From positions 408,860,248-408,924,247 of the forward strand of contig CM057347.1 of NCBI GenBank assembly GCA_030015575.1: a stretch of 64,000 nt of DNA. Direction: 5' to 3'. The DNA comes from Agapanthus africanus (Eukaryota; Streptophyta; Magnoliopsida; Asparagales; Amaryllidaceae). The notes under the pieces were generated by a model, which saw only the letters and a program-made list of their open reading frames with translations, searched no databases and was not told where the DNA came from. The translations under genes were made by a program, and so were the position numbers. Of this stretch, positions 10,683-22,207 are shown piece by piece. Positions within the stretch are counted from its first letter, which is position 1; every line of letters starts with the position of its first letter.

Positions 10683-11005
10683 CTTTGAGAAATTTCAAAG
10701 AAAAGAGCAAGTTCTGAGAAGAAGAACTTTTCTTCAAGGTAAAAAACAGAGAGATAAAAAATCTCATCAGGAAAAGAACTTAGTTCTTATGTTAGATCAT
10801 AGATCTTTAAGACAAACTGTCTTTCACAAAAGAGATTATAACATCTCATTATAAAAAAGGGGGAGAATAATTCAATTCTCTTAGGATTACAGATCCATAA
10901 GGGCAAAGCCTTTCACATAAGAGATTGAAACATCTCCTATAAAAATAAGAACTTTGTTCTTAGATCCACGAGACAAAGTCTCTTATAAGAGAGAATTTAA
11001 TTCTC
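10683..11005. repeat. Second run of micro-inverted repeats (R/U5)
   Basis: Successive units include CTTTGA/TCAAAG (10683-10700), GAAGAA-ctt-TTCTTC, GAGAT-ATCTC, AAGAAC-tta-GTTCTT, AAGACA-aac-TGTCTT, GAGAT-tataac-ATCTC, GAGAAT/ATTCTC, GAGAT-tgaaac-ATCTC, AAGAAC-ttt-GTTCTT, GAGAC-aaa-GTCTC and GAGAAT-tta-ATTCTC (10991-11005). These would be in the 5' untranslated RNA of the element. Confidence 0.85.
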
Positions 11006-11034
11006 AGAGTGCAAAGCTTCTTATAAAGAGCCTC

Positions 11035-11535
11035 AGCGCTCCAATTAAAAGAAGCGCTTCAATACTTCAAATCTAGCGCACAGCGCTACAGAGCCTTAGC
11101 GCTCCAAAACTCACAAGAAGCGTCTTGCGCTCATTATCTGGCGCATAGCGCCAAGCGCGCTACGTGCTCCTCATGGATGCGCTACTTAACAGAAGCACCT
11201 TGCGCTCATTGTCTGGCGCACTGCGCCAAGCGTGCCACAAGCTCCTTACGTGTGCGCTATTTCATAGAAGCCCCCAGCACTCCAAATCTAGCGCACAGCG
11301 CTCCAAGTTTAAAGAAGCACCCCAGCGCTCCAATGTCTGGTGCACAGCACAAAGCGCGCCACGTGCTCCTCACGTGTGCGCTACTTAACAGAAGCGCTTT
11401 GCACTCATTGTCTGGCGCACAGCGCCAAGCGCGCCACGTGCTTCTCACGTGTGCGCTACTTAAAAGAAGCGCTCTGCGCTCATTGACTGGCGCACAGCGC
11501 CAAGCGCGCCATGTGCTCCTCACGTGTGCACTGAG
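11035..11535. repeat. GC-rich tandem repeats of about 75 bp with CACGTG words
   Basis: Units built from GCGCTCATTGTCTGGCGCA, GCCAAGCGCGCCACGTGCTC and CTCACGTGTGCGCTACTTAA repeat about every 75-78 bases. Each has AGCGC/GCGCT or GGCGC/GCGCC inverted repeats around three bases, and CACGTG or ACGTG cores that match the plant G-box/ABRE core. Reading frames here (such as 11177-11560) follow the repeat and are not taken as genes. Confidence 0.85.
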
Positions 11536-11863
11536 AGAACATAAATTGTTCTTTAAATGATAAAGCCCAGAGCTACAATGAGTGCTCAACAGTCAATAAA
11601 ATACAAAAAGATTGTCAGAGCCCAAGCCAATGCTCAGTATTTTAACTGAATGGGCCGAGCCCAAGTTGGCCACAGATCCCCATTTCAAATCAAGTGAGCT
11701 CATATGCTCACAAATCTTTGATCTTAGTCCCAAATTGGACTACAGATCTCCCAAACAATATTGGTTCAAGGGTACATTTCTTCACTCCTATGATATTTGT
11801 TGTTGTAATCCTTCAACGTCTTTAGAGAGGTGACGGGTCCTGACAACCAGACATTCCATGGAC

Positions 11864-12062
11864 TGTGGGGTCCTTAAACTCATGGACTATGATGTCCTTA
11901 AACTTTATGGACTGTGGGGTCCTTAAACTCATGGACTATAATGTCCTTAAACTTTACAGACTATGATGTCTCTAAACTACTACGGACTGTGGGGTCCTTG
12001 AACTCATGGACTATGATGTCCTTAAACTTTACATGCTATGATGTCTTTAAACTCGACCGCAA
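11864..12062. repeat. GGAC-N6-GTCC tandem repeat, LTR1
   Basis: About 22-24 bp subunits GGACTGTGGGGTCC and GGACTATGATGTCC alternate, separated by TTAAACT words. A variant AGAC-tatgat-GTCT keeps complementarity. The array is longer in the 3' LTR (27476-27790), which accounts for much of the LTR length difference. Confidence 0.85.
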
Positions 12063-12120
12063 AGTCCCTACAGTAAAACAATAGAGTTCAAATGCTCTTT
12101 TTTTGGATCTAAATGATCCT

Positions 12121-12262
12121 GTTAAGTAGATCTTAGTCTAAAGTTAGACTAACGTATCCTTAACAAACTATTAAGTTGATCTTAGTCTAAAATTAGACTA
12201 ACGTATCCTTAACAAACATTTAAGTTGATCTTAGTCTCAAATGAGACTAACGTATCCTTAAA
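12121..12262. repeat. Tandem repeat with TTAGTCTAA inverted pairs
   Basis: Three units of about 50 bp, each with a near-perfect 8-9 bp inverted repeat: TTAGTCTAA/TTAGACTAA twice and TTAGTCTCA/TGAGACTAA once, followed by ACGTATCCTTAA. The last pair differs from the others in both arms together. Confidence 0.8.
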
Positions 12263-12686
12263 CCCAAACCAAAACCCAAATCTAAGAAAATACGGATTTG
12301 GACTAATCCATGCCCTACGGGCGACAACATACATTAGTCTCCGTATACAATCCACGGGCAACCAAAAACAAAACAAACACATACGACACGAAGTGACCAT
12401 CTGGAGAAGGAGAAAGTTGTTACCGCGATGCAGTAGCATAATTAACTACAGGGGCTTGCACCTGCAGGGAAGAGCATCCCCACAATCAAAAACTCCTCAA
12501 ACGAGGGGGAATCTGACGAAGTCTGCTACATCGGCCGCATCCGTCTAAACCTTCGATACACGGTGCCATAAATAAACTTGGTATCTTCGGAGAGGTGGAC
12601 GGATAAAACCAAATAGTATCTGCCCCCAAATTCAGGCAAGACGAACCTGCGCGGTCCCGTCTCTGTATTCGGAGGGGAACATATTC

Positions 12687-12704
12687 TGGCACGCCCAGTG
12701 GGAC
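12687..12704 (+). other. Tat primer binding site
   Basis: TGGCACGCCCAGTGGGAC lies five bases after the LTR end at 12681. It resembles the TGGCGCCCA-type sites of Tat elements. The matching tRNA cannot be assigned safely by eye. Confidence 0.6.
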
Positions 12705-13002
12705 CTTTTCCTCTTTCCACTCCATACTTCATGTGTCGTGTTTTGCGAACGAATCGCGGTTTGCTATGGTTTCCCCTGGATTTGAGGTACTAAGATTTGG
12801 TGTCTTGCTCCGTGCAGAAAACATAAGATCAATGGCTTCGAACTGCACTAACTGCAGCAACTCCCACTCCGTCCTCGCTGGAGGAGTAACCTATGGACCC
12901 TAAGCAGCCTCCCTTTTTACAATGCCGGTGGAACAAGTGACCCAAGCCACCACTGGGCTATTCTTCGGGACTATGATCCCACCAACAAGCTTCAATGTTT
13001 AG

Positions 13003-15228
13003 ATGTCGTCACAGGAAGCTGCAAAGAAGTCGGTCTTTGATCGGCTTACAACCACCACGGTCCCTCTCAGCGAGTCGTCCAACTCTACTGCCTCAGTCTT
13101 CGACAGGCTGGGTCAAATCTCAAGTGGGCCCATAAAGAAGCTCGCAATACCAGAGAAGGACACTCCAACTCCTGCTACAGTTGAGGTCGTCCAAGCTGCT
13201 CTCCCTACTCGAAGGTCGGCTTTTGACGGGTTGACCATTCCCTCTCAGCAGACGTCTGTCTTCGACAGGCTAGCGCAAATAACAGCCTCTCCTCAAAGCA
13301 GGGGGCATGAGGAAGCTCATCCAACAGCGGAGGTGATCCCGGCCGCACGACATGCTCGATGTCACCACTGGCGCCGAGTGAGGAAGGCTGGGGGCAGTTC
13401 CCCTTCTGGACTGACACCGCCAGCTCCAACGATAGAAATTACTGCTGCTGTTCCAACTGAGAACAGCTTTGAACCACTCAAGAGGGTGCGCAAGAACTCT
13501 CCGACGGCCGTACTGAAGAGATCTCCTCCACCTATGGAGAGCGCTACAAAGGCGAAGCTGAAGCAGCCCCTTCAGCAACTGTCCTCCAAAATTCACAAGG
13601 TCTGGCGACAGGTCCAAGACTCCGTGATTGATCAAGACTACCCCCGCCGATAGAAAAAGATGAAAGTTCGGCGAGAAGGGGATCACCCTGTCAAGCCACA
13701 GAAGGTGTCATCTGTTTAGATGCCCACTGCAACGGCTCCCTCAACTTCGAGCGCCTACAAAAGAAGGAGGTCGGAGAAGATCCCTGCGTCTTTGGCAAAT
13801 CGCAAGGACACTGAATCTAAACGCCCCAAGTCTGGGGGCATGGTGGTGCACACTGTTTATATGGCATCCGGGAAAGAGGATAGCCATATCTCTACGGGTC
13901 ATCGACCACTCACCAGATCCATAACAAAGGCCCAGGAGCAACAGCAGAAGCTTCAAGAAATGCTAACAGCCATGGCTGCACTCACTGGACCAAAAGCAGG
14001 CCCGGATACATCATCGGAGCAGCATCATGAGCAGGAAACGGATGCCGAATTCTTTCAGAGAATGCTTAAGAAGAAGGACAAAGAGGCTATGGAACAAGCG
14101 GCTAACATAAAACAAATGGCCTTTTTATTCCAAGGTATGGTGGGCCTGATGATCCAGCCGGACCCTCCAGCCGAAGATCCTCCAGTAATAATTGAAGATG
14201 ATAGAGGAGAGACATCAAATCCTCTGCCGGCTCTGTCAGCAGGGAAGGAGGAGACCATCTCCAAAGCCATGCTCGATGATTATATAGCTCAGCAAATAGG
14301 AGCTCATCAAGCGAATGATGCAACCGGCCAAGTCATCAGAACCGGGCGACCATATCCAGGATGGTACGATCAGATAAAGTACCCGCCAGGATACACAATT
14401 CCTAAATTCCATGTGTACAAGGGGACAAGCAATCCCCATCAACATGTCGCTCAGTTCAGGGCTCTCTGCGGCAACACTGGAGGGGATGATAAGCTACTGC
14501 TTCGCCAATTTGTCGGCAGCTTGGCGGAGACGGCGTTCGAATGGTACTCAGAGCTTCCCAATGACTCCGTCAAAACTTTTACGGAGATGGAATTGCTGTT
14601 CACCCAACGTTTCGCCAACGCTAGCGAGTGCACCACGATCACTGCATTAATTAACGCCAGGGTGAAGCCAGGCAAAACATGGGTGCAGTACACGATACGG
14701 TGGCGGAATCTATGGTCGAAGTTCAAACAGTGCATCGAAGAAGCTCCTGTAGTAGGCATGTTCGTGGGGACCCTCGACCCTCAGGCGACCATTTTACAAT
14801 TCATGATGTTCTTCAAGCCAACTACTTTCCAGGCCCTGATAGACAAGCTGGCCCAGATGGACCAGATGGGTCGCAGGCCATCTTCTTCAAAAACGGAGCT
14901 CCGAAACGAAAAAGGGAAAGGGAAAGTGACCTTCGTCGCCAATACTCAGGAGCAGCCCAGTGGTCCAAAGCCAACTGATCGCCAAGATGAAAGACGGCGA
15001 TTCTTTAATGAGAAACTGAAGCTCCCTTATTCATTTTCCCGGGATAAAACGAGGAGACTGTTCGAGCTGGCGGTGTGTAACAGGCCCATCACCTTGACGG
15101 ATCCAAAACGCCCATTGCAACCTGGTGATGCCAATAATACCAATTATTGCCCCTATCACCAAGTGGTAGGCCATCCAATCGAAGATTGCTTCGTCTTCAA
15201 AGGCTGGATTGAGGACCAATACCAATAG
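13003..15228 (+). pseudogene. Tat gag, interrupted by two in-frame stops
   Basis: The frame starts at ATG 13003 and is open to 15228 apart from TAG codons at 13651 and 13717. The N-terminal part has repeated VFDRL/AFDGL words, typical of Tat gag. The core, around FHVYKGTSNPHQHVAQFRAL and SLAETAFEWYSELP, is a retrotransposon gag domain. It ends in a C-x2-H-x4-H-x4-C finger (CPYHQVVGHPIEDC, 15148-15189) followed by FKGWIEDQYQ. It would form the cytoplasmic particle and bind element RNA. Downstream is the gag-protease linker in another frame. Confidence 0.85.
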
Positions 15229-15305
15229 GACAAATTCGCACTGTCCGAGAATTGGAAAGTAAGCCCGCTACAACCTCATGCTACTAAAAAGGTGGACACG
15301 CTAGG

Positions 15306-16280
15306 GGCATCATTCTCTTTATAGAAGAAGCTCCATGGGAGGTCGCTCTTTCAGCCAAGACGAAAAGATTGCTGAAGGATCTCCAAACATGCCCGGCGAT
15401 CAGGTGGAAAAGTCCGCTGGAATCCGAGATTATTGAGGGAATGCTGAAGCTGCACTTGGCTCCAAGAATTGGTAGCGATGATCAAAATGCTCAGGCTCAG
15501 CCGTCAAAGTCTTCGAAGAAGAAGAAGAAGACCAAAAATCCCGTGAAGCCTGATGACAAGCGCACGGTCCTGCAAAAACATATTAACGCGCTGGAAGAAT
15601 AAAACCAAAAGGCACGAACCCCAGTCACACTCCAAGAGTTTCTCAACCACATCCTTGAAGACGGAGATAGCGACAAAGATAAGGGAGAAGACTCGTCAGA
15701 CGAACCTGAAGATTATGTGGCAATCTGCCACGTGATCTCTCACTCGTCAGTAGATGGTGAAGAAGCTCCTGATACAGAGAAACTGGGGGCTAATCCTGAA
15801 CTGGAACTCCTAGGACCGTCAGATGAGATGATTGACACATTCCTGAACGAAGCTCTTCTGAAAAGCAAAGCTGATCGAGAACGCGAAATGGCCTTATTTG
15901 AAAAAGCCAAACGCCGATGACTGGACGAAAGGGTTAAAACACTCCCACCAGATCAAAGCACATCCACCGCAAGCAAAAGCAGGTTCAAGACAAAGAAAAT
16001 GTTTGCTAAAGCCATGTCGTTGAGGATGAAGCTGCCACCTTTCAAAGAAGACACTTCAGAAAATACGTTCCCCGACGAACTAGATGCACATCCGAATTAC
16101 TGCATATATCATCGGAGGACCACGCACCCTACTGAAGAGTGCAATGCCTTTAAAAACTGGTGGCAGGGATACGTTGCCCACCGACAGCATTTCAAACGGA
16201 TGAAGCGTAAAACGTGTCGAGAGAATAAGAGCGCGACAGATGAGCGCAAAAAGAACTGCCGGCAACTATCACATGGTTGA
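15306..16280 (+). pseudogene. Tat gag-protease linker with acidic/coil module and second CHHC finger
   Basis: This is one frame read through TAG at 15600 and TGA at 15918. It includes a lysine-rich stretch (SKSSKKKKKTKNP), an acidic part, a helical part ending EREMALFEKAKRR (about 15820-15920) and a finger CIYHRRTTHPTEEC (16101-16142) with FKNWW after it. The finger and the EREMA helix resemble parts of the gag C-terminus and of 17870-18435. It overlaps the protease frame at 16240-16280. Confidence 0.7.
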
Positions 16281-17475
16281 TTCTGGGGGATCGCAAGTTC
16301 TTACCTTCGGGAGTGATTCTGATGAAGAAATAGCCCTCGGCCCTCTCTTCAAGGAATCCATCTCTGAAACAAAAGAGATGAAGACCTGCGAGAACATTCA
16401 GCTACGCAATCGCACGCTACCTGAAAAGAATCTCGGACCCGCAAACAAGGGATCGAACAAAAAGGATAAGGGGAAAGAAAAGGTCCCTGAGGATATCACC
16501 CTCGATGACCGAGTCATCGAAGAGCTGGCAGCCAAGGACCCGCCCAAGAAAAACAAGGCGGATTACAACGTTCTGGCACACCTGAGAAAGATACCCTCAC
16601 AGCTAAGCATTCTCGACGCCCTCCTGCTATCCAAAGAGGCAAGAGATTCTCTGATCAAGGCATTACAAGAGCCTGACCAATTTCAAGCTTTCCTCACCGA
16701 AGAAAAGATGAAAGATGAGCTGGAAGAAATGCACACAGCTGACATCACTTTCGGCGATGAAGATCTCCTCCTCGGAACATGCGAGCACAACCGTCCCTTA
16801 TATGTCTCCGGGTATTGCCATGACATTAAGATAGGGAAGATTCTAGTTGACAATGGGTCCTCTGTCAATCTCCTAAATGTGAGGGTGCTAAAAGAAATCT
16901 GCATGAGCGTTCAACACCTCGCTCGGGATAAAATCACTATCTCCGGATTCGACTCTCAGTCATCATGGACGTTCGGGTCTGTGATACTGACGTTACGCTT
17001 TGGGCTGCTCATCACTGACATCAAGTTTCACTTCATTAATGCCAAGACTTGCTACAACGCTTTGCTCGGCCATCTTTGGTTACACGAGAACAACATTATC
17101 CCTTCTACACAGCATCAGTGTATGAAGTACTTCAAGGATGGTCTCAAGTATACCGTGATAGGGGAGTTGAACCCATTCTCCGTGAATGAAGTCCGAAAAT
17201 ACGAAGATGCAAAATACTTCTTGCCATACTTTGAAGACACGGAAAGGTGCCATAAGCCGGAGAATAAGCAAAAAGCTATCACCACCATTCCAGTCTTCAG
17301 GAGCGATACCGAGGAGGAAGAAGAGATAGTCTATTCGGGACCTCCCCGATACAACAAACCGGGACCGTCTACCCCTATTCTGGTCTTTGGCAGTGACTCT
17401 GAAGACGAGGTCAACGCAGTATTCTCGGCTCGTCCATCAGTACAAGCCTTCATTGGGGATGATCAGAGTTTGTAG
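16240..17475 (+). pseudogene. Tat aspartic protease region
   Basis: This 411-codon open frame has the protease active site ILVDNGSSVNLLN (D-N-G-S, about residues 205-215), the downstream TFGSVILTLRFG and CYNALLGHLWLH segments of Tat proteases, and acidic flanks with repeated FGSDSDEE/FGSDSEDE words at both ends. It is open throughout, unlike its neighbours, but the polyprotein on both sides is broken. It would cleave Gag-Pol in the particle. Confidence 0.8.
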
Positions 17476-17712
17476 ATCGCCATGGTACCGCAAGAGCATT
17501 ACAAAGAGCTCGACGCACTTGATACCTACAGTATGCAAGAACTGCAGACGTTCTACGTCCCTCCCAGGCGAAAAGATGAAAAGGCGATCCTCTTTTATCG
17601 ATCCGCGGAAACCAAAGCGGAAAAATAAATCTGGCATGGCGCCGATTCTACGCTTGACAGGCTCCAGCCGATCCGTCTGCTCAGATACTACACAGAAGGA
17701 TTAAAAAGACTG

Positions 17713-18580
17713 TTGAGGCGCCAAGGCGTACCCTTCAAACAGACTGTTCGACAAGCTCAGTTCTACAACAGGATTTGGAACGTCCCCGGAACTCAGGGAA
17801 AATTGCCCAACGAGAGAATGGAAACGATCAGGCTCGGATATGTTAAATCCAAGAAACGGGAGCGATTCCATGGCTGCTGTGTTATACATGATTTCGGTGA
17901 AGAAGGAGATGCTCTGTTAGAAGACGCTAACCCTGAACCAAAACGAGGTCTTGCTATGAAAGTGCCAAGTCCATCATTCGAAGAACAGATGGACAAGCTA
18001 ATAAGAGAGGCGGGTCAAAAGGTCCGGGATGATCATAGCCGTGAAATGGCCATCTATGAAAAAGCCAGAACGCAGAGCTTCCTTCAGCAGGCTACGAAAA
18101 ATGACGATGCCCTTCGTCGCCGGCTCGTCATACGGAAGACTCGACGCGGAGGCAAAAATAAACTGAAGAACGAAAAAAATGTTCAACGGCAGAAAAGCGG
18201 GTCCAAGAAACCTCACGATCGAAGATTGAACATCCGGGATCTGTCTCTTGTAAAGAAGATGGGCCAAGCATATTCTTTTCCCTAAGACAAGACAAGGAAG
18301 ATATTCGATCTTGTCATGAAACATCAAATGACTACGCTCCCGGAGTCCAAGCACCCTGAATAAGCAAGTGAGGTTCATTACCCAAATTATTGCTCCTATC
18401 ACCGAGCGATAGGATATCCTCTCGAAAACTGCTTCACATTCAAAGACTGGGTAGAAGACCAGTATCAGCAAGGCAGGTTCGCTTTATCCAGCAGTTGGAG
18501 GGTAACCCCGCCACAGAAGCATGAACCAAAAGCCACATATGCAGCGAGAGTAGAGCTGGATCAACATCGGTCTTGGAAGT
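17713..18580 (+). pseudogene. Protease-RT spacer carrying a second acidic/coil module and third finger
   Basis: The frame begins with YTEGLKRLLRRQGVPF-like sequence, continues through an acidic part (FGEEGDALLEDANPEP) and a helix ending SREMAIYEKART (about 18030-18070), then past TAA stops at 18283 and 18361 into NYCSYHRAIGYPLENC (finger from 18391; the second His position is Tyr) and FKDWVEDQYQQ. The order and wording repeat 15690-16200 and the gag C-terminus. Function is inferred only: nucleic acid binding. Confidence 0.65.
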
Positions 18581-18674
18581 GATCTCGTACCTGTCACGTG
18601 ATAATGATGTTTGAAGAGGAGTGTCCGAAAATATGGATGACCTCTCCTAGTGTTTCGAAAACAATGATGACGAA

Positions 18675-19742
18675 GTGATCTCAGAATTTCCACCAGCGCC
18701 AAAAGAGCTGGAAGATGGGATACATACTACTGCAGATAACCTCAGAAAAATCGACTTGGGGACGGCAAATGACCCACGGCCGACGTTCGTCAGTGAGTTG
18801 TTGTCTGAGGAAAAGGTGGCTACGCTTAAGGATGTGCTCATGCAGTATAAAGATTGCTTCGCATGGAACTATTCTGAGATTCCGGGATTAGATCCAGAAA
18901 TAGCCGTCCATAAATTGGCAATATCTCCGGATATCAAGCCAGTCAAACAAGCGCCGAGAAGAATGCGGATCGAACTTGAAATGAGCATCAACGACGAGGT
19001 CAAAAAGCTAATCGACTTCGGCTTCATCCAAGAGGTTCAGTACCCTGACTGGATTGCCAACAACGTCCTGGTAATGAAGAAAAATGGGACAGTGCGCATC
19101 TGCGTGGATTTTCGAGACCTCAACAAAGCTTGCCCAAAGAATGATTTTCCTGTACCAGTTACTGAGCTGATGATAGACAACGCATCCACTCACGAAGTCT
19201 TCTCCTTCATGGACGGCTCATCGGGGTACAACCAAATAAAGATGCATCTCGAAGACCAGAAGCATACCGCTTTCCAGACTCCCCTGGGAATATTCTATTA
19301 CAAAGTGATACCTTTCGGTCTGAAGAACGCCGGCGCTACCTATCAGAGGACTATGACGAAGATTTTTTATGACCTTATACATGAAGTCGTCGAATGCTAT
19401 ATGGATGACCTTGTGGTGAAAAGCAAATCGCACGAGGAGCATTGGGAGCATATAAAAATAGTGTTCCAACGTCTTCGGAAATACAACTTGAAGATGAACC
19501 CTCTGAAATGCGCGTTCGGAGTTTCTTCGGGCAAATTCCTAGGATTCATCGTACGACACCGAGGCATCGAAATAGACCCGTCGAAGATCAAGGCGATCAT
19601 AGAAATGCCTCCGCCAAGAACTCTCAAGCAACTGCAGTCTCTCCATGGAAAGCTCACATATATCCGACGATTCATAGCCAATCTTTCCGGCAAATGTCTT
19701 CCCTACAGTCACTTGATGAAGAAGGGAACCCCGTTTGTTTAG
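18675..19742 (+). pseudogene. Tat reverse transcriptase
   Basis: RT domains are in order: APRRMRIE, KKNGTVRICVDFRDLNKACPK, motif A FSFMDGSSGYNQIKM, TPLGIFYYKVIPFGLKNAGATYQ, catalytic YMDDLVVKS, KCAFGVSSGKFLGFIV and the connection domain. Catalytic Asp residues are intact. The frame ends at TAG 19740, where Trp is usual before D-R-R-C, consistent with TGG to TAG. RNase H follows in the same frame. Confidence 0.9.
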
Positions 19743-20210
19743 GATCGCAGATGCCAAAGCGCACTAGAAGAAATCAAGCAATACCTGCAGAATCCGCCAG
19801 TACTGACCGCTCCGGTCAAAGGAAAGCCCCTCATCCTGTACACAACAGCCCTTGAAGGTTCTTTAGGCGCGTTATGGGCACAGGAGAATGACCAAGGGAA
19901 AGAGAGAGCCTTCTACTATTTGAGTCGAGTTCTCCTGGGGGCAGAAAACAACTACTCCCCCATTGAAAAACACTACCTGGCGTTGATCTTCGCGATAACG
20001 AAGCTCAGGCACTATGCGTTGGCGCATGAGGTCCATCTCATATCAAAGGTGGATCCTCTCAAATATTTGATGTCAAGAACCATACTAACAGGGAAACTCG
20101 CTAAATGGGCCCTCCTCTTGATGGAGTTCTCGATAACTTATCATCCCTTCAAGGCAGTGAAAGGCCAGGCCATCGCCGACTTCCTCGCTGAGCATCTGAT
20201 ACCTGCCGAT
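19743..20210 (+). pseudogene. Tat first RNase H (gypsy type)
   Basis: Same frame as RT after the stop. It carries RAFYYLSRVLLGAENNYSPIEK, HYLALIFAITKLRHYAL, and GKLAKWALLLMEFSI, ending at GQAIADFLAEH. This is the degenerate RNase H next to RT in gypsy polymerases. It would remove RNA from RNA-DNA hybrids, but in Tat elements a second RNase H follows. Confidence 0.8.
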
Positions 20211-20720
20211 TCACCCCTAAATTGTGAACTGCCAGATGAGCACGCGTTTGACATGATCGACAGGGAGAAAGAAGGGAGTGATACCCGATGGGAACTCTGC
20301 TTCGATGGAGCATCTTCCATAAAGAAGCGAAAGCACAGCTCCCCCATAATCAAGTCTGGGGTGGGCCTCATCTTCGTGACTCCACAAGGAGGGATAATGC
20401 GCTTTGTCTTCTCCTTAACAGAGCCGAGGACGAACAATGAATCCGAATATGAAGCTTTGATAGTAGGTCTTGAGATCGCTGTCGACATGGGAATCGAAAA
20501 CCTCCTCATATACGGAGACTCCCAGCTAGACGTTAGTCAAGTAAATGGCAACTATCAAACGTGCAAACCAGAGTTGGTAAAGTACGGCGAGAGAGTGCAA
20601 CAATTGCCGATTCAAATCCCTGCCTATGCCCTGGAAAGCATACCGCGTGCGGAAAATAGCAAGGCGAATGCATTAACCAAGCTCTCTAAAGAACTGGCTG
20701 ACGAAAACCTCGATGATGTG
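20211..20720 (+). pseudogene. Tat second RNase H (archaeal type, aRNH)
   Basis: WELCFDGASS (Asp codon at 20303), NNESEYEALIVGLEIA (Glu) and LIYGDSQLDVSQVNG (Asp) give the D-E-D core of an archaeal-like RNase H. The final Asp expected in the KADAL motif is Asn here (KANAL, codon 20667-20669, GAT to AAT). This domain is diagnostic of the Tat lineage. It is open and in frame with integrase downstream. Confidence 0.85.
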
Positions 20721-22093
20721 AGGATCGTTGTGCAAAGCCGTCGGGTTCTTGCACCGGCAGAAATATCTTCGGAGTCGTCCGAAGAAAAGGAAGCGATCGA
20801 GCAAGCAGCCCTACGAATAGAGGATCAGGAGAAGGCCAAGGATTGGAGAGAAGTCTTTATAGGCTACTTCAAATCCCGTCGAATGCCTGAAGATGCATCC
20901 TCGAGACATCAGCTCATGAAACGAGATCTATCCTTCGCCTTCGTCAATGACACTCTATATAAGAGATCATTTGATTCTCTATGGATAAGATGCCTAGGAC
21001 CTGAAGAAGCAAGGAGAGTCGTCCAAGAAACTCACGACGGACTCTGCGGTTCTCACCAAGCCGGGCCGAAGATGAAACTGAAGATCAAAAGGATGGGCTA
21101 CTATTGGCCCACAATGATCCAAGACTGCCTCGAATACGCGAAGCAGTGCCACTCGTGCCAGATTCATGGGGAATTTATCCACCAGGATCCAAATCCGCTA
21201 CATCCAACGGTGGCTAGCTGGTCGTTCGAAATGTGTGGAACTGACATAATAGGGCCCATTGAACCAGCATCGTCCAAAGGACACCGGTTCATACTGGCGA
21301 CAACCGATTATTTCTCTAAGTAGACAGAAGCAATACCACTAAGAGAAGTGAAGACAGAGAATATTCTCCATTTCTTTAAGACACACGTCATCTATCGGTT
21401 CGGCACTCCGCGACGGATTATCTCCGATAACGGGCCGGCCTACAGAAGTCACAAATCAGCCGCTTCGCACAACAGCATAACATAGACTGGAGATACTCTT
21501 CGGTCTATAATCCCCGAGCTAACGGTCTGGCTGGGGCTTTCAACAAGACCTTGACGAAGATCATAAAGAAGACGGTGTCCAAAAACAAAAAGGAATGGCC
21601 CGAGAGACTACATGAAGCTCTCTGGACGTATCGAACTACATTCAAAATGGCCATAAACACAACACCGTATGCATTGGTATTCGGCACTGAACCAATACTC
21701 CCTTTGGAGATAGAGCTACCCTCCTTACGAATGGCGGTTCATTACGAACTAACGGACAAAAACAATGCTCATCTTCGGCTTGAGGAGCTCGACGACCTTG
21801 ACAAAACCCATATCATGGCCCAGCAAAACTTGGAAGCTTACAAAGCAAAAATGACGCGCTCATACGAGAGATTGACTAGGCCAAGAACATTCCGCCAAGG
21901 TGAACTTGTGCTAGTGGTCAAGAGACCTATGATCCCCAATCGTGCCAAATGAGGGAAATTTGAGCCGAACTATGAAGGCCCGTACATCATAGACAAAGTC
22001 TACCAGGGTGGGGCTTACTTGCTCATGGATATGCATGCCGAAAGACCCTTCAGGCCAATAAACGGCCGTTTCTTGAAAAAATACTACGCCTGA
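20721..22093 (+). pseudogene. Tat integrase, broken
   Basis: The zinc region HDGLCGSHQAGPKM...CHSCQIHG (H-H-C-C) is followed by the core Asp in MCGTDIIGPI and ISDNGPAYRS. TAG at 21321 replaces the Trp of DYFSKW. A frameshift lies around 21465. In the reopened frame the catalytic Glu is Gly (NGLAGAFNK, codon 21533-21535). The C part runs TYRTTFKMAINTTPYALVFG, a TGA at 21951, then YEGPYIIDKVY and NGRFLKKYYA to the stop at 22091. No chromodomain. Confidence 0.88.
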
Positions 22094-22207
22094 CGAGTCA
22101 CGGCCTAGGTCAACGATAGATGACGATGCCTATGTCCGCTCGCTATCTTCCCAAGCCTAAACTCTATAAGTAGTATCTGACGAAACCTCGCCTCGAAAAC
22201 GTGCGAT

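Larger units (their letters stand above)
10047..12681 (+). mobile_element. Tat 5' LTR
   Basis: Begins TGTTTCCCCCAATCAGAGC and ends CGGAGGGGAACA, the same as the 3' LTR (25664-28419). Inside are a hairpin-rich U3, a TATA box, a second hairpin-rich stretch, GC-rich tandem repeats with CACGTG words, a GGAC/GTCC repeat and a TTAGTCTAA repeat. Small frames inside the GC-rich repeats are repeat artefacts. Confidence 0.92.

Noticed and set aside
11164..11589. Overlapping open frames on both strands in the GC-rich LTR repeats (also 26781-27209)
   Set aside because: They are open because the repeat unit length is close to a multiple of three and has few stops. The peptide simply mirrors the repeat and has no domain.
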